From Actinomycetes bacterium (GTDB lineage: Bacteria > Actinomycetota > Aquicultoria > SURF-47 > JAUUWJ01), in NCBI GenBank assembly GCA_030589175.1, contig JAUUWJ010000005.1:1-16557 (forward strand): 16,557 nucleotides of DNA, written 5' to 3'. This document shows, in pieces, positions 15,511-16,557 of this stretch. The position numbers and the translations under genes are program-made. The notes under the pieces were generated by a model. The model was not told the origin of the DNA, ran no database searches, and worked only from the letters and a program-made list of their open reading frames with translations. Numbering within the stretch: the first letter of the stretch is position 1; each line of letters begins with the position of its first letter.

Positions 15511-15553
15511 TTGACAAAGAGCTAATTATTTATAATATCTAGCACTATTAGTG
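15511..15553 (+). promoter_or_regulatory. Second promoter (P2) and CACTATTAGTG dyad
   Basis: A perfect TTGACA (15511-15516) is followed by TATAAT after only 14 nt (15531-15536), or by TAATAT after 16 nt (15533-15538). Directly downstream, near the expected transcription start, CACTATTAGTG (15543-15553) is a perfect 5-bp-arm palindrome. It shares CACTNNNAGTG with the operator-like dyad at 6467-6485. Farther down, TACAAAAT (15605-15612) and ATTTTGTA (15641-15648) are inverse repeats 28 nt apart. Confidence 0.45.
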
Positions 15554-15702
15554 ATATGGTTAAATTTAGCATGGAATTTACTGGCAACTAACCAGATAGA
15601 TGCATACAAAATATGCTAATAAGTTAGTAGCGGCAAAAACATTTTGTAAAAATAGGTTGCTATTTGTGATGAGCTATATTAATATTTCTTATGGAGGTAA
15701 GA

Positions 15703-16065
15703 ATGAGCAAAACAAAAGTGAAAGTAAAGACTAAAAGAAACAACAAGATAGGCATCGAAGGAATCGGAAGGTTAGAAGCCGAAATAATGTCCGTCGTTTG
15801 GAGCTTTGAAAAATCCGTAACGGTTAGAGAAGTATACGAAACAATGCGTAAAAAGAAATCAATCGCTTATACTACAATAATGACCGTTATGAACAACTTG
15901 ACTGAAAAAAAATTGTTAACTCAAAATAGAAAATCAACAGCTTACATATATAAACCGACGAGAAGCAAAGAACAGGTTGCAAAAGATTTGGTGAGCACGG
16001 TTGTTGATATAATACTCCAAGGAAGCGTCGCTCCTCTAGCGTCATATTTCGCCAAGAAAAAATAA
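15703..16065 (+). CDS. BlaI/MecI/CopY-family transcriptional repressor
   Basis: Dimeric winged-helix repressor of the penicillinase-repressor family. Relatives are inactivated by proteolysis after a BlaR1/MecR1 sensor peptidase is triggered. The 120 residues begin with a Lys-rich tail, then the family pattern GRLEAEIMSVVW, VTVREVYETMRKKKSIAYTTIMTVMNNLTEKKLL (helix-turn-helix plus wing, about 25-80) and AYIYKP. The C-terminal dimer helix is short. ATG 15703 is served by GGAGGT (15693-15698); the ATG at 15691 overlaps that site and is rejected. The next gene encodes an M56 membrane peptidase, the usual partner. No beta-lactamase gene is in view, so the target is unknown and could be unrelated to antibiotics. 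Confidence 0.88.
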   Translation: MSKTKVKVKTKRNNKIGIEGIGRLEAEIMSVVWSFEKSVTVREVYETMRKKKSIAYTTIMTVMNNLTEKKLLTQNRKSTAYIYKPTRSKEQVAKDLVSTVVDIILQGSVAPLASYFAKKK

Positions 16066-16088
16066 GCTTGCTAAGTTAAAAAGCTTAA

Positions 16089-16094
16089 TATAAT
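16089..16094 (+). promoter_or_regulatory. TATAAT just upstream of the M56 peptidase gene
   Basis: A perfect -10 hexamer with only 9 nt to the ATG. A TTGCTA (16068-16073) lies 15 nt upstream as a poor -35. If used, the transcript would be leaderless or nearly so, in line with the absence of a ribosome binding site. It may be chance in AT-rich sequence. Confidence 0.3.
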
Positions 16095-16103
16095 ATACGT
16101 TTC

Positions 16104-16557
16104 ATGGGCTTTTTAGGTGGCGGGCCTTCAATAATTATTTATCATGTTTTACCGAGCATTCTAGCAGCTCTAGTATATTTGTTGATAGCTTATTTATTTA
16201 TTTTTTTGTTCAGAATCAAGAAACCATCTCCAAAATTTGTTTTGTATTTCTTGGTTTTGTATAAAAGTCTCCTCTTATTAATAAAAGGAGCTTATTATTC
16301 AACTGACTTAATAATCAAAAAACCATTTAACTTTGGCGCAACACTGGTAGACCCCTTAGATCTGATACCATTTAGCAACATCAGTACAGTACAAGAAGTC
16401 TCTATTAAATTTCTTCAATCAGCTTTGATTATAAAAGTAATAACAATTGTGCTAATAATACTTGTGGCTTTGCTGGCTCTTAGATTGATAGCAATAGTTT
16501 GGTTCCTCAATAAGATTCATCGAAAAGGTAAAATAGCTAATGCTTCAACTCTTAATA
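16104..16557 (+). CDS. M56-family (BlaR1/MecR1-like) membrane peptidase, 5' part
   Basis: Integral membrane zinc metallopeptidase of the BlaR1 type, which in known systems senses a signal and inactivates the neighbouring BlaI repressor. Only 151 residues are inside the window. Three hydrophobic segments are seen at about 10-36 (IIIYHVLPSILAALVYLLIAYLFIFLF), 43-60 and 104-135, with a polar stretch between the last two. The HExxH zinc site would lie beyond the window, so the assignment rests on the membrane pattern and the position 38 nt after the blaI-like gene. ATG 16104 is the first start after an in-frame stop at 16086. No Shine-Dalgarno sequence is visible. Confidence 0.7.
   Translation, partial: MGFLGGGPSIIIYHVLPSILAALVYLLIAYLFIFLFRIKKPSPKFVLYFLVLYKSLLLLIKGAYYSTDLIIKKPFNFGATLVDPLDLIPFSNISTVQEVSIKFLQSALIIKVITIVLIILVALLALRLIAIVWFLNKIHRKGKIANASTLN

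Overview
The window carries a conserved bacterial housekeeping block, almost entirely on the + strand: fatty-acid synthesis (fabF, 3' part), RNase III (rnc), SMC, the two SRP GTPases (ftsY, ffh), ribosomal proteins S16 and L19, KhpA, TrmD, signal peptidase I, RNase HII, YraN, ComM and DprA, ending in a BlaI-type repressor and the start of an M56 (BlaR1-like) membrane peptidase. This order is the one seen in Gram-positive-type bacteria (Clostridia and Actinomycetota). Base composition is clearly AT-rich, and several starts are TTG or GTG with few strong Shine-Dalgarno sites. The lineage cannot be fixed from the sequence. A deep-branching, low-GC, Actinomycetota- or Bacillota-related organism is my best guess, with low confidence.

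Layout: (1) 1-1502, fabF and rnc, stop/start overlapping. (2) 1503-1828, gene-free spacer with 7-nt tandem repeats and a GC-rich palindrome. (3) 1829-5305, smc. (4) 5306-5483, spacer with G-rich and C-rich repeats at its two ends. (5) 5484-6395, ftsY. (6) 6526-7044, an unrecognised membrane protein with an extremely basic linker and an OB-like end, driven by a near-consensus promoter that contains a perfect dyad. (7) 7045-7308, spacer with competing CCTAG/CTAGG pairings ahead of ffh. (8) 7309-9183, ffh, rpsP and khpA, an operon. (9) 9386-10060, trmD, without rimM before it. (10) 10139-10561, a headless relic of a secreted protein. (11) 10703-15462, a tight operon rplS, lepB, rnhB, yraN, comM, dprA. 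(12) 15459-16557, promoters, blaI-like repressor and the 5' part of its M56 partner.

The genes mostly serve RNA processing and translation (rnc, rpsP, khpA, trmD, rplS), protein targeting and export (ftsY, ffh, lepB) and DNA handling (smc, rnhB, yraN, comM, dprA).

Points most worth a second look: the polybasic membrane protein between the two SRP GTPase genes with its operator-like promoter; the attenuator-like spacer before ffh; a CACTNNNAGTG dyad shared by that promoter and the blaI promoter region; the missing rimM; TrmD with Glu at the catalytic Asp position; and an SMC hinge without the usual glycine-rich motif.
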